In this document: one piece after another, positions 7,922 through 15,931 of the stretch | Layout: each line of letters opens with the position of its first letter | Numbering within the stretch: position 1 is the stretch's first letter | Source of the DNA: Euryarchaeota archaeon UBA28 | GTDB lineage: Archaea > Thermoplasmatota > Poseidoniia > Poseidoniales > Thalassarchaeaceae | Direction: 5' to 3' | NCBI GenBank assembly: GCA_002501605.1 | Contig: DANW01000011.1 | Coordinates: 35,096-55,982, forward strand | DNA length: 20,887 nt | Made by a program: the position numbers and the translations under genes | Notes under the pieces: model-generated | Seen by the model: the letters and a program-made list of their open reading frames with translations, nothing else | Database searches by the model: none | Told to the model about the DNA's origin: nothing

Positions 7922-9358
7922 ATGGCTGAAGTTAGGAAATGTCAGGTGTTGATAGTAGGGGCTGGTCCCGGTGGATATGTTGCTGGGATTAGGTCTGGAC
8001 AATTGGGTTTAGACACTATTGTTGTGGAAGGAGACAGGGCAGGAGGTACCTGTCTGATTAGGGGGTGCATTCCCAGTAAGGCGATGATACATGCCGCTGA
8101 GAGGTTTGAGTCAGTATCTATGCACAGTTCAGAGAATGGTCACATGGGAATCACCATTGACTCTTCGCCTCAGCTGAATATGGCATCACTAGTTTCTTGG
8201 AAGGATTCCATCGTTGACCGCCTAAACAAGGGTGTCGAGTCCTTACTGAAAGGTTCTGGAGTCGAGCTAATCAAAGGATGGGCAAATTTTACTGGCCCCA
8301 AGAGGTGTATTGTATCTTCCAACGATGGAGATGTTGAGATAGAAGCTGAGAATGTCATTATCGCTACTGGATCCTCTCACATTGACCTCCCTTTCATGCC
8401 CTGTGATGAAGAGTTTATTCTGTCATCAACCGGTGCTCTTGATCTAGACTCCCTTCCTTCCAAAGTTGCTATAGTTGGAGGGGGTTACATAGGACTGGAG
8501 CTTGGTTGCGCACTTTCTAAACTTGGGTCCGAAGTCACTGTAATCGAAGGAATGGAAAGTATCTTGGGAATTTTTGACAAGGAGCTTAGAAGGCCACTTG
8601 AGCTGTGGATGAAAAAGCATGGAGTAACTGTACATACTGGAGCGCTGGCTAGAGGCGCAGAAATAAAGGGCAAAGGAGCTTCCAAGAAAGTGGAGCTCGC
8701 TTATGAGAAGGAAGGAGAGGTTAGAACACTAAAGGTCGATAAGATTCTCGTAACAGTTGGGAGGAGGCCGAATACCAAAGACTGGGGCTTAGAGACAATG
8801 GGAGTCAGAATGGACCAATCTGGAAGATTCATCAGGACTGACAGACAATGCAGAACAAACGTCCCGGGAGTCTACGCTATTGGAGATGTGGCTGGGGAGC
8901 CGATGCTCGCCCACAAGGCAAGTGCCCAAGGAGAGATGGTCGCAGAGATAATCTCCGGTATGGCTAGGGAGTTTGATAAGGTTGCAATACCGGCCATCGT
9001 TTTCACCGAGCCTGAGATCGTATCTGTCGGGCTAAGCCCCGATGAAGCGAGAGAGCGTGGAGAGGAGATAATAGTAGGAAAATTTCCCCTTGCCGCTAAT
9101 GGAAGAGCGCTCACGTTAGAGGCCGAGAAAACTGGGGGGTTCGTCAGAGTCGTTGCCAGAGAGAGTGATAATGTCATACTTGGAATTCAAGCGGTTGGGA
9201 GCCATGTTGCCGAGTTGCATGGGGAATTTGTACTGGCTTTGGAAATGGGCGCCCTCCTAGAGGATATATCAGGAACAGTCCACGCCCACCCGACAATGGC
9301 AGAAGCATTCCATGAGAGTGTTCTGAAAACACTTGGACACGCTATTCATTCTGTCTGA
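7922..9358 (+). CDS. lpd: Dihydrolipoyl dehydrogenase (E3)
   Basis: This flavoprotein disulfide reductase re-oxidises dihydrolipoamide on E2 and passes electrons to NAD+. It has 478 residues, the usual length. The FAD motif is GAGPGGYVAG near residue 13, the redox disulfide is C44-LIRG-C49, followed by IPSKAMIHAAE. The second dinucleotide fold is GGGYIGLELG, a later FAD motif is YAIGDVAGEPMLAHKA, and the catalytic His-Glu dyad lies in HAHPTMAEAFHE. The Cys loop reads CLIRGC where most E3 proteins have CLNxGC, a minor difference. IPSKAMIHAAE resembles the LpdV type found with bacterial branched-chain complexes. It starts 8 nt after E2. It could also serve any other 2-oxoacid complex or glycine cleavage in the cell. 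Confidence 0.95.
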   Translation: MAEVRKCQVLIVGAGPGGYVAGIRSGQLGLDTIVVEGDRAGGTCLIRGCIPSKAMIHAAERFESVSMHSSENGHMGITIDSSPQLNMASLVSWKDSIVDRLNKGVESLLKGSGVELIKGWANFTGPKRCIVSSNDGDVEIEAENVIIATGSSHIDLPFMPCDEEFILSSTGALDLDSLPSKVAIVGGGYIGLELGCALSKLGSEVTVIEGMESILGIFDKELRRPLELWMKKHGVTVHTGALARGAEIKGKGASKKVELAYEKEGEVRTLKVDKILVTVGRRPNTKDWGLETMGVRMDQSGRFIRTDRQCRTNVPGVYAIGDVAGEPMLAHKASAQGEMVAEIISGMAREFDKVAIPAIVFTEPEIVSVGLSPDEARERGEEIIVGKFPLAANGRALTLEAEKTGGFVRVVARESDNVILGIQAVGSHVAELHGEFVLALEMGALLEDISGTVHAHPTMAEAFHESVLKTLGHAIHSV

Positions 9359-9361
9359 GGT

Positions 9362-10036
9362 GTGTCCTTGAAGGAAATTCATATCCTCAATCTTGGGATC
9401 AGAGATTACTCGGCTGTGTTTGATTTAATGAAGGAGCTCCAAAGGAAGAGGATAGATGAAGAGATTCCAGACACACTGATATTTGTGGAGCATGAAGAGG
9501 TCGTTACTTTAGGCCCCAAGGCTAGAAGAGAACAGGCCTCAGTAGTCGACTATCCTACATTCGAAACGGATAGAGGAGGCGGAGTTACGTGGCATGGGCC
9601 CGGTCAATTGGTTGTTTACCCGATTATCAAGTGGGAAGGAGACATGCAGAACGTTAGAGCAGTTATTGGAGCGTTAGAGGATTGGGCGGTTGCCGCTCTG
9701 GCGGATTGTGGCATTAGTTCCTACAAAGATGAGGCTATGCAAGGAGTTTGGGTCGATGGATACAAGGTTTGTTCGATAGGCCTGTCTTTTCTCAAGTGGG
9801 TAAGCAGGCATGGAATGTCAATTAATGTCAACACACCGGGAGATAGGGTGGAGAGGCTCTCAGGATGTGGTTTGGAAGAGGGAGTTCACACCTGCCTGAA
9901 TAAGCTTGGATACAGAGAGGATACTGATGGCCTAACCATAGATACCCAGCGCATCCAGAAATCGTTCATTTACACGTGTGATGTTGTTCTCAAAAGAAGA
10001 CCGGTTTTAGAGTACATGAGGGAGGGGGACTCGTGA
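9362..10036 (+). CDS. lipB: Octanoyl-[ACP]:protein N-octanoyltransferase
   Basis: LipB moves an octanoyl group from a carrier onto the lipoyl-domain lysine, the step before LipA. The 224-residue protein carries the signature RGGGVTWHGPGQLVVYPI, then the catalytic lysine block DGYKVCSIGLSF, HGMSINVN, and the catalytic cysteine in SGCGL, where many bacterial enzymes have PCG. These place it with true LipB rather than LplA-type ligases. The start is GTG 9362, 3 nt after the E3 stop. Its stop is interlocked with the GTG start of the next gene (GTGA). An octanoyl donor is needed. Since most archaea lack bacterial ACP and fatty-acid synthase, the natural donor here is open. Confidence 0.9.
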   Translation: MSLKEIHILNLGIRDYSAVFDLMKELQRKRIDEEIPDTLIFVEHEEVVTLGPKARREQASVVDYPTFETDRGGGVTWHGPGQLVVYPIIKWEGDMQNVRAVIGALEDWAVAALADCGISSYKDEAMQGVWVDGYKVCSIGLSFLKWVSRHGMSINVNTPGDRVERLSGCGLEEGVHTCLNKLGYREDTDGLTIDTQRIQKSFIYTCDVVLKRRPVLEYMREGDS

Positions 10037-11226
10037 TTCCCAAGAAAAGCGAGATGTTCAGTCATTGGGGATTGAGTCAGAAAACCGTTTTCCTAAATCA
10101 TGGATCATTCGGCGCCACCCCTGTTTCGGTTATGGAAGAGCAGAATAGGATTAGAAGACTGATGGAAAGTGATCCTGTTCACTTTATAGAAAGGCTCAGC
10201 AATGAGATGTGGCTAGATTCTGTGTTGGAGCTGTCAAGATTTCTTAATGCCGATCCTGAAGGCATGTTGTTCGTTACTAATGCTACTACTGGGGTTAATA
10301 CAATTCTCAGGTCGCTTGACCTCTCAGAAGGAGATGAGATAATTGTCCCTGACCACGCTTACCAAGCATGCAGAAATGCGATTGATTTCGTCACAAATAT
10401 GTCAGGGGCTAAGACGGTTGTCGTTAGGATTCCGTTCAGGATAGATGATGATTCTGATATTATCGACCCGATTATGTCTGCGATCAACGAAAAAACAGTT
10501 CTAGCAATGATCGATACTGTGTCGAGTCCTACAGGAATTAGGATGCCATTTGAGAAACTGGTTGAAATGATTCAAGAAAGGGGAGTTGATGTCCTAGTGG
10601 ATGCCGCACATGGCCCGGGAATTGTTCCTTTGGATATCGACAAACTGAATGCTTGTTACATAACTGGAAACTGTCACAAATGGATTTGTACTCCGAAGGG
10701 CTCTGCATTCCTTCATATCAGGGAAGATAAGAGGGACGGGGTAAAGCCACTTGTAATCGGGCACGGCCACACAAGTGAGTTAGAATCCAAGGAAAAATTC
10801 AGACTGGAATTCGACTGGACGGGCACTCGTGACCCAAGTCCATGGCTATGCATACCACATGCGATTAAGCATGTAGGTTCCATGGTCCCTGGAGGATGGA
10901 CAGAGATAATGGAGAGAAACCGTCAGATGGCAATTTTTGGAAGGGACTTGATATGTGAGGCTTTAGATACCACTCCCCCGACGCCAGATTTCATGATTTC
11001 CTCGATGTCGTGTGTTGAATTTCCCTCGAACGAGGATGTCAAATCAATTCCGCTTGATGGAGATCCAATACATAACCAACTTTTTGATGAATACAAAATA
11101 CAAGTCCCGGTAATTTCCTGGCCTAATCATAACAGTAGATATATCAGGATTTCAGCTCAATTATACAATAGCAAAGAAGAGTACGAATACCTTTCAGATT
11201 CATTGATTTCCATCCTAGGGCTCTAG
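10033..11226 (+). CDS. Class-V PLP enzyme, isopenicillin-N-epimerase-like
   Basis: A fold-type I pyridoxal-phosphate protein of 397 residues in the class V aminotransferase/cysteine desulfurase superfamily. The opening LNHGSFGATPVSVMEEQ is typical of the isopenicillin-N-epimerase-like branch, which also contains C-S lyases. VDAAHGPG supplies the PLP-ring Asp and His, and GNCHKWICTPKGSAF holds the Schiff-base Lys (HKW). Near the C-terminus YIRISAQLYNSKEEYEYL is the usual small-domain end. It starts at GTG 10033, overlapping the lipB stop by 4 nt, so it is probably translated with the lipoylation genes. The substrate is unknown. Candidates are amino-acid racemisation, transamination feeding the dehydrogenase, or sulfur release from a thiol amino acid. 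The desulfurase-type catalytic Cys loop was not evident. Confidence 0.8.
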   Translation: MIPKKSEMFSHWGLSQKTVFLNHGSFGATPVSVMEEQNRIRRLMESDPVHFIERLSNEMWLDSVLELSRFLNADPEGMLFVTNATTGVNTILRSLDLSEGDEIIVPDHAYQACRNAIDFVTNMSGAKTVVVRIPFRIDDDSDIIDPIMSAINEKTVLAMIDTVSSPTGIRMPFEKLVEMIQERGVDVLVDAAHGPGIVPLDIDKLNACYITGNCHKWICTPKGSAFLHIREDKRDGVKPLVIGHGHTSELESKEKFRLEFDWTGTRDPSPWLCIPHAIKHVGSMVPGGWTEIMERNRQMAIFGRDLICEALDTTPPTPDFMISSMSCVEFPSNEDVKSIPLDGDPIHNQLFDEYKIQVPVISWPNHNSRYIRISAQLYNSKEEYEYLSDSLISILGL

Positions 11227-11262
11227 GCAACCATTCAAGGGCAAGGTCATCACCGTTACATC

Positions 11263-11841
11263 ATGCCCAGTGCGGTAGTGGCGGTGACGGGGGCGTCAGG
11301 AGCCCGTTATGGAGTAAGACTGATTGAAGAGTTAAGCAAGGCTGGATGGGAGATAGACCTAATCGTAAGTAAGGCCGGAGATATCAACCTTCAATTAGAG
11401 TGTAAAATTTCTTCAAAAGACTTAGCTAAAATCCCCGGGGTGTCCTTGCACAAAAATGCGAATCTAGCCGCTCGTCCCGCATCGGGATCAGCTTTGTATG
11501 ACGCATACGTTATATGCCCCGCGAGCGGAACCACAATTGGAAAAATAGGCGCTGGAATATCAGATAATTTGTCCACGCGAAGTGCGTTGGTAGCGATTAA
11601 GGAGAGGAGGAAGCTAATATTGGTCCCCAGAGAAACCCCTGCTCCGACACCTCATCTTGAGGCAATGGCTAAATTGTCCTCTTGGGGAGTAGTTATTCTT
11701 CCTGCAAATCCGGGTTTCTACAACTCACCTGAAAGCATTGAAGACCTGATAGACTTCGTAGTTGCAAGAATTCTTGACCAAATGGGAGTCCAACATAGTC
11801 TTGGAAGACGTTGGACTGGAGACGAAACTTCCCTTGACTAA
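11263..11841 (+). CDS. ubiX: UbiX-family flavin prenyltransferase
   Basis: UbiX joins dimethylallyl phosphate to reduced FMN, making the prenylated flavin used by UbiD-type decarboxylases. The 192-residue product has the Rossmann-like start VAVTGASGARYGVRLIEEL, the phosphate-binding SKAG region, PASGSALYDAYVICPASGTT, GISDNLSTRSALVAIKERR, LVPRETP and NPGFYNSPESIEDLIDFVVARILDQ, closely matching the family. It lies 36 nt after the class-V PLP gene, so it may be the last gene of the long run or independently transcribed. No UbiD partner is in the window. In archaea a likely client is the UbiD-like decarboxylase of the modified mevalonate route; quinone synthesis is an alternative. The assignment to the family is firm, the client is inferred. 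Confidence 0.9.
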   Translation: MPSAVVAVTGASGARYGVRLIEELSKAGWEIDLIVSKAGDINLQLECKISSKDLAKIPGVSLHKNANLAARPASGSALYDAYVICPASGTTIGKIGAGISDNLSTRSALVAIKERRKLILVPRETPAPTPHLEAMAKLSSWGVVILPANPGFYNSPESIEDLIDFVVARILDQMGVQHSLGRRWTGDETSLD

Positions 11842-11901
11842 TCCGACATTAATAGAGCTAGTTCCAAATGGGTTCAATAGTCAGTATGATCTAACGTGGC
11901 C

Positions 11902-13620
11902 ATGGAAGACGCGAAACCTTGGTCTGACTATTCGGTTTCTGAACTGAAAGAGGCTTTGAGGGCCAGGGGAATGCCGGTTTCTGGTAGAAAGGATGTGCTA
12001 ATTGAACGTCTAGAAAACTCGGTTTTTGATGCGATTATCGCTGAAGAATCCCCTGAGAATGGGAAAATAGACTTCCTAGGAAGGGTTAGGTCAGTCCCGC
12101 TGCCCACTTTGATTGTTATCTCTGTATTGTTAGTCGGTGGATCAGGAGGAGCTATAATCTACAGTGATGAAATATTGGATTTGGTTAAAGGGGAGCCGGA
12201 CTATGTTTTACTGGAATTTGATTACGCCATGACAAGGGATTACGCGCAAACCTTGGTGGATTTGGGACACCCAGAGTGGGAGGGCAGGATGTCAGGTACT
12301 GTCGAAGAGGAAAATACTGCGAACTCAATCAAGACTAACTTCACATCAATGGGAATACCATCCACTATGGATGATTTTGACGTAAATATTTTTCAAATTG
12401 GCGACGAACCGGATCTCTCCATATGTATCCCCGGAGACATTGGCTCGGTATTCGGAGGACCCACGCCATGCTCAGCTGCAGATTTAAATCGTGAAATTAT
12501 CCAATATACGCACAGAGAGGACTATGTGATCCAAGGCTACAGTGGTTCAGTGGATGTCCTCCACTCAGAGAATGCGGAAATTATCGATCTCGGAAATGGC
12601 AGTGAAGATTCTGATTGGGCCTCCGCCGCGAGTAAGATTGCGATGATTTGGATAGAAGATGGGACAGATGGGAACACGGATTTACTGGAAAGAGCATTGG
12701 CAAATGACGTGAATTCAATGATTACAGTCAACACCAAGGTTAACTGTGATGAGTTAATAATGAACGATTGTGTCCCTTATTTCAAGGGTATAGACATCTC
12801 AAGATTTGACTTCATACCGGATTCTTTCGGTTTCATTATGGTCTCAAAGAGCGTTGGTAATGCTATCTCTGAGAATGTCATAGGTGGTGACGGTAGATTA
12901 CAGATGAGAGTTGATGTAGACAATCAAGCGATTTCAACTATTCATGTTCCATGTGGAATTATCGAGGGGAAATCTGAGTCAGTGATTGTCATTGGGGCGC
13001 ATCATGATACAGTATACAATGGGGCTGGGGCAGTGGATGATACATCTGGAGTGGCTACTCTGCAAGAAATGGCTAGGCAGTTCTCAATCCTCCAATCCGA
13101 ACTAGGAGATCCTGAATTCACTATTTACTTCTGCACATGGGGAGGGGAGGAAGAAGGCCTCTGGGGGTCAAAAGAATGGGTCGACAAGTATCGGGGGATG
13201 TTGTCTGAGGGTTTGCGATTACACATTAACATGGACATGAACCATGTCGATTTGGAGAGAAATAATGGGTTAACAATTTATGGAAATAGTGCTAAGGATG
13301 TGGAAATTCTCAGAGGAATAAATTCTGAATTCTCCAAAGTATATCCGGAACTGACATCGAAATACAATGTGAATGTGAACAGGCTTCCCTCTAGTTCCAT
13401 GCCCTACAATTCGGACCATGCCCCATTTGTATACGAAATTGACAATAGGCCGGAAGACGGCATAGATTACGGTAGAGCCGTGGTATGCTATGGTTCAGGA
13501 TCTAGCGAGTATCACACATATCTCGATAGAATGGACAGATTCAATGAGGAAAGCCTAGCTGTTTCTGGAATCATCCTAGGATCCTTGGTAAGATACTTGT
13601 CCTACGGGGAAAGGACTTAA
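11902..13620 (+). CDS. SAP domain - transmembrane helix - M28 metallopeptidase fusion
   Basis: A 572-residue three-part protein. Residues about 10-40 (SVSELKEALRARGMPVSGRK, then DVLIERLE) form a SAP motif, normally a nucleic-acid-binding helix-extended-helix. Residues about 66-87 (VPLPTLIVISVLLVGG onward) are a single membrane helix. A PA-like insert lies around 210-290. The C-terminal half is a di-zinc M28 peptidase: H367-x-D369 in GAHHDTV, D379 or D380 in GAVDDTSG, the EEE at 416-418, D445 in NMDMNHVD, and His in SSEYHTYLD. An inside SAP domain and an outside aminopeptidase would fit the helix orientation. I start at ATG 11902; GTG 11896 is possible. It probably trims peptides outside the cell; the role of the SAP part is unknown. 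Confidence 0.85.
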   Translation: MEDAKPWSDYSVSELKEALRARGMPVSGRKDVLIERLENSVFDAIIAEESPENGKIDFLGRVRSVPLPTLIVISVLLVGGSGGAIIYSDEILDLVKGEPDYVLLEFDYAMTRDYAQTLVDLGHPEWEGRMSGTVEEENTANSIKTNFTSMGIPSTMDDFDVNIFQIGDEPDLSICIPGDIGSVFGGPTPCSAADLNREIIQYTHREDYVIQGYSGSVDVLHSENAEIIDLGNGSEDSDWASAASKIAMIWIEDGTDGNTDLLERALANDVNSMITVNTKVNCDELIMNDCVPYFKGIDISRFDFIPDSFGFIMVSKSVGNAISENVIGGDGRLQMRVDVDNQAISTIHVPCGIIEGKSESVIVIGAHHDTVYNGAGAVDDTSGVATLQEMARQFSILQSELGDPEFTIYFCTWGGEEEGLWGSKEWVDKYRGMLSEGLRLHINMDMNHVDLERNNGLTIYGNSAKDVEILRGINSEFSKVYPELTSKYNVNVNRLPSSSMPYNSDHAPFVYEIDNRPEDGIDYGRAVVCYGSGSSEYHTYLDRMDRFNEESLAVSGIILGSLVRYLSYGERT

Positions 13621-13685
13621 CCGCATTGGATCAGAGTTAGTTGGAATACGAAACCGATATACGCTACCGATTGCCGGGCGTGGAC

Positions 13686-14153
13686 ATGGTCAAAGTTGGA
13701 GATGCCGCTCCTGCCTTTACACTGAAAACGACTGATAAGAGTGATGTTAACCTCGCAGATTACCATGGAAAAAATGTTATTCTAGCATTCTATCCTGGAG
13801 CATTTACGGGTGTTTGCGACAAAGAAATGTGCACTTTTCAAGACAATTTCAGTAGACTCAGTGAGTCGGACACTGTAGTTCTTGGAATCAGTGTAGATTC
13901 ACCTTGGGCGAATGCTGAGTTCGCAAGAAAATATGGAATTGAATTCCCACTCCTATCAGATATCGATAGGAAGGTTGTCCAAAGTTATGGCGCTTCTTTC
14001 GAGGGGCTTGGGGGTATTGAGGGGTACATTTCTGCAAATCGAGTTGTGATAATAGTGGATGGCGAGGGCGTTATTCAATACCGTTGGGAAGCTGAAAATC
14101 CTGGTGTCGAGCCTGATTATGATGAAGTACTAGAATTCGCATCATCAATGTGA
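13686..14153 (+). CDS. Thiol peroxidase, BCP/AhpE-type peroxiredoxin
   Basis: Reduces hydrogen peroxide or organic peroxides through a cysteine sulfenate. The peroxidatic motif is PGAFTGVC, with Thr41 and Cys44. A second cysteine at position 49 (C-x4-C, GVCDKEMC) matches the resolving cysteine arrangement of atypical 2-Cys BCP enzymes. Conserved elements follow: LGISVDSPWANAEFARKY, FPLLSDIDRKVVQSYGA and a strand with VVIIVDGEGVIQYRW. I start at ATG 13686 (MVKVGDAAPAFTL), the normal family N-terminus, giving 155 residues. The TTG at 13641 would add 15 unlike residues. It stands 65 nt after the peptidase gene and may have its own promoter. The reductant (thioredoxin or similar) is not encoded here. 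Confidence 0.9.
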   Translation: MVKVGDAAPAFTLKTTDKSDVNLADYHGKNVILAFYPGAFTGVCDKEMCTFQDNFSRLSESDTVVLGISVDSPWANAEFARKYGIEFPLLSDIDRKVVQSYGASFEGLGGIEGYISANRVVIIVDGEGVIQYRWEAENPGVEPDYDEVLEFASSM

Positions 14154-14156
14154 GGA

Positions 14157-14173
14157 TATTTTACTTTCCTTCT
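14157..14173 (+). terminator. T-rich tract between convergent genes, possible archaeal terminator
   Basis: The 27-nt gap between the convergent peroxiredoxin and argS genes reads TATTTTACTTTCCTTCT on the plus strand. Archaeal RNA polymerase terminates at T-rich tracts without a required hairpin, so this could end the plus-strand transcript. The tract is interrupted by C and A, so the call is weak. Confidence 0.3.
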
Positions 14174-14180
14174 ATCGATA

Positions 14181-15923
14181 CTACATCTTCTCTGGGGACT
14201 GGATTCCTAGCATTCCTAAGCCGATTGAGATGGATCTAGCCGTCAAATCACATAATGCAAGCCTACTTTTCATTAGGGCCTCATCCTCTGTCTTCAGTAT
14301 TGGGCAAGCCTCGTAGAAACTCGCGAATGCAGAAGAAGTTGAGTGGATGTGAGTACATAATTTGTGAGGGTGGAGTGTTGATGATGCGTTGTCGACAGCC
14401 TCTGAGAAGTTCACGATGCATCTGGCTAAGTTCAACTCCTCCTCGGTTTCAATAATTATATTGGCATCTTTGACGTCATCTCTGTCCATATTGGATAGTG
14501 AAAAAACTCTACATATCCTGGCATGTGAGTATTGCAGATAAGGGGCGGTATTCCCTTCGAAGGATAGCATTTTTTCCCAGTCAAAGGTATAGTCCCTAGT
14601 TCTGTCTGTGCATAAATCTGCATACTTCACTGCACCGATTCCTATCATCTTAGAGACTCTCTCCTTTTCTTCTCCCTTGAGGTTAGGATTCTTCAAGGAA
14701 ATCGAGTCTCTGGCCCTTGATACGGCCTCTCTCAACAAGTCAACAAGCTTCACCGAGTGCCCGGCCCTACTCTTCAACATCTGGCCATTGGAGTCTAGAA
14801 CTGATCCAAAATTAACATGGATGGCATTATTTCTACTTTGCATAAATCCGGCTCTTTTTGCTACTTCGAAAACCATCTCAAAATGCTGTTTTTGAGGAGT
14901 GCCAACCACATACAACAGGTCGTCACAGGATAATCTCTCGACACGATCGATAATGCATGCTAGATCTGAGGTTGAGTAATTGAATCCGCCATCACCTTTT
15001 CTAATAATTACAGGGAGTGGTTCGCCCTTTCTGTTTACCCACTTTCCTCCTAAATAGACAACACTGGCTCCATCGCTGTTTTCCAATAATCCTGATTCAT
15101 ACAGCCTATCCACCACCTGTGGAAGAAGATGCCTGTAGGCTGACTCCCCCATTAGGTCGTTATCCTCCAAAAGGACATCCAGCATCTGGTAAACCTCATT
15201 GAAATAGGTTGTAGAGACACCAACTAATATTCCCCATAAGCGCAAGGTATTGCCATCCTCGCCCTGTAGAAGTACAACCCTAGATCTAGACCGATCAGCG
15301 AAGATTTCATCACTCTCGAACTTAGACCTAGCTTCTTTGTAGAAGTGGTCGAAATCTGATATCCCCTTTTCCAAAGTGAAATCCTCCTCTCCAATATCAA
15401 TTAGATGCTCGATAAGCATTCCGAATGGGGTGCCCCAGTCGCCTATGTGATTCTCCCTGATAACATTATGACCCTTGAATTCAAGCATCCTGACTATAGA
15501 GTCTCCAATAACAGTAGATCTCAAGTGGCCAACGTGCATTTCTTTGGCTACATTTGGCGCTGAGTAGTCAACAACAATTTTCCTTGGCTTATCTTTGGCC
15601 ACTCCAAGCCTCTCATCCGGAAGAAGGGCCATTATTTTCGATGAAAGCCATTCTGGATTAGCCTTGAGATTAACAAATCCGTTGGCTGATGATGTAAAGG
15701 CAATACCCTCCAGAGGGGGAGAAATAAGGCTGCATATTTCTTCGGAAACATTCACCGGGGACTTCTTTAGAAGTGCAGACAGGGAATGGCATGGCATTGC
15801 CACATCTGCCATCCTTGTGTCTGTGGCTGGGCCCAATAAACTTAGAATCTGTTCATCTCGGATGCCCATATCAGAAACGGCCTTGAGAATTAGTGGGGCG
15901 CATTCATGGATTAGTTGTCTCAT
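14181..15923 (-). CDS. argS: Arginyl-tRNA synthetase, bacterial/eukaryotic type
   Basis: Charges tRNA-Arg with arginine. It has 580 residues. Around 115-160 the catalytic core reads IVVDYSAPNVAKEMHVGHLR, with the HIGH motif as HVGH at 130-133, then ENHIGDWGTPFGMLIEHL. Later come VIIRKGDGGFNYSTSDLACI, a degenerate KMSKS as MLKSRAG, IGIGAVKYADL, FDWEKMLSFEGNTAPYLQYS and a helical DALR anticodon-binding domain. HVGHLRS-IGD and GDWGT are the form seen in bacterial and eukaryotic enzymes; many archaeal ArgRS differ, for example HIGHARN. Start ATG 15923 has GAGGTGG just upstream; GTG 15935 overlaps the aRF1 stop and is less likely. It follows aRF1 by 8 nt, so the two are probably co-transcribed. 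Confidence 0.93.
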   Translation of the reverse strand: MRQLIHECAPLILKAVSDMGIRDEQILSLLGPATDTRMADVAMPCHSLSALLKKSPVNVSEEICSLISPPLEGIAFTSSANGFVNLKANPEWLSSKIMALLPDERLGVAKDKPRKIVVDYSAPNVAKEMHVGHLRSTVIGDSIVRMLEFKGHNVIRENHIGDWGTPFGMLIEHLIDIGEEDFTLEKGISDFDHFYKEARSKFESDEIFADRSRSRVVLLQGEDGNTLRLWGILVGVSTTYFNEVYQMLDVLLEDNDLMGESAYRHLLPQVVDRLYESGLLENSDGASVVYLGGKWVNRKGEPLPVIIRKGDGGFNYSTSDLACIIDRVERLSCDDLLYVVGTPQKQHFEMVFEVAKRAGFMQSRNNAIHVNFGSVLDSNGQMLKSRAGHSVKLVDLLREAVSRARDSISLKNPNLKGEEKERVSKMIGIGAVKYADLCTDRTRDYTFDWEKMLSFEGNTAPYLQYSHARICRVFSLSNMDRDDVKDANIIIETEEELNLARCIVNFSEAVDNASSTLHPHKLCTHIHSTSSAFASFYEACPILKTEDEALMKSRLALCDLTARSISIGLGMLGIQSPEKM

Positions 15924-15931
15924 TTTCCACC

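Noticed and set aside
4371..9358. Pyruvate dehydrogenase complex
   Set aside because: E1alpha and E1beta motifs (GRQMPVHY, HSSSDDPSRYR, QFADYIFPAYDQ) fit branched-chain 2-oxoacid dehydrogenase better; substrate overlap cannot be excluded.
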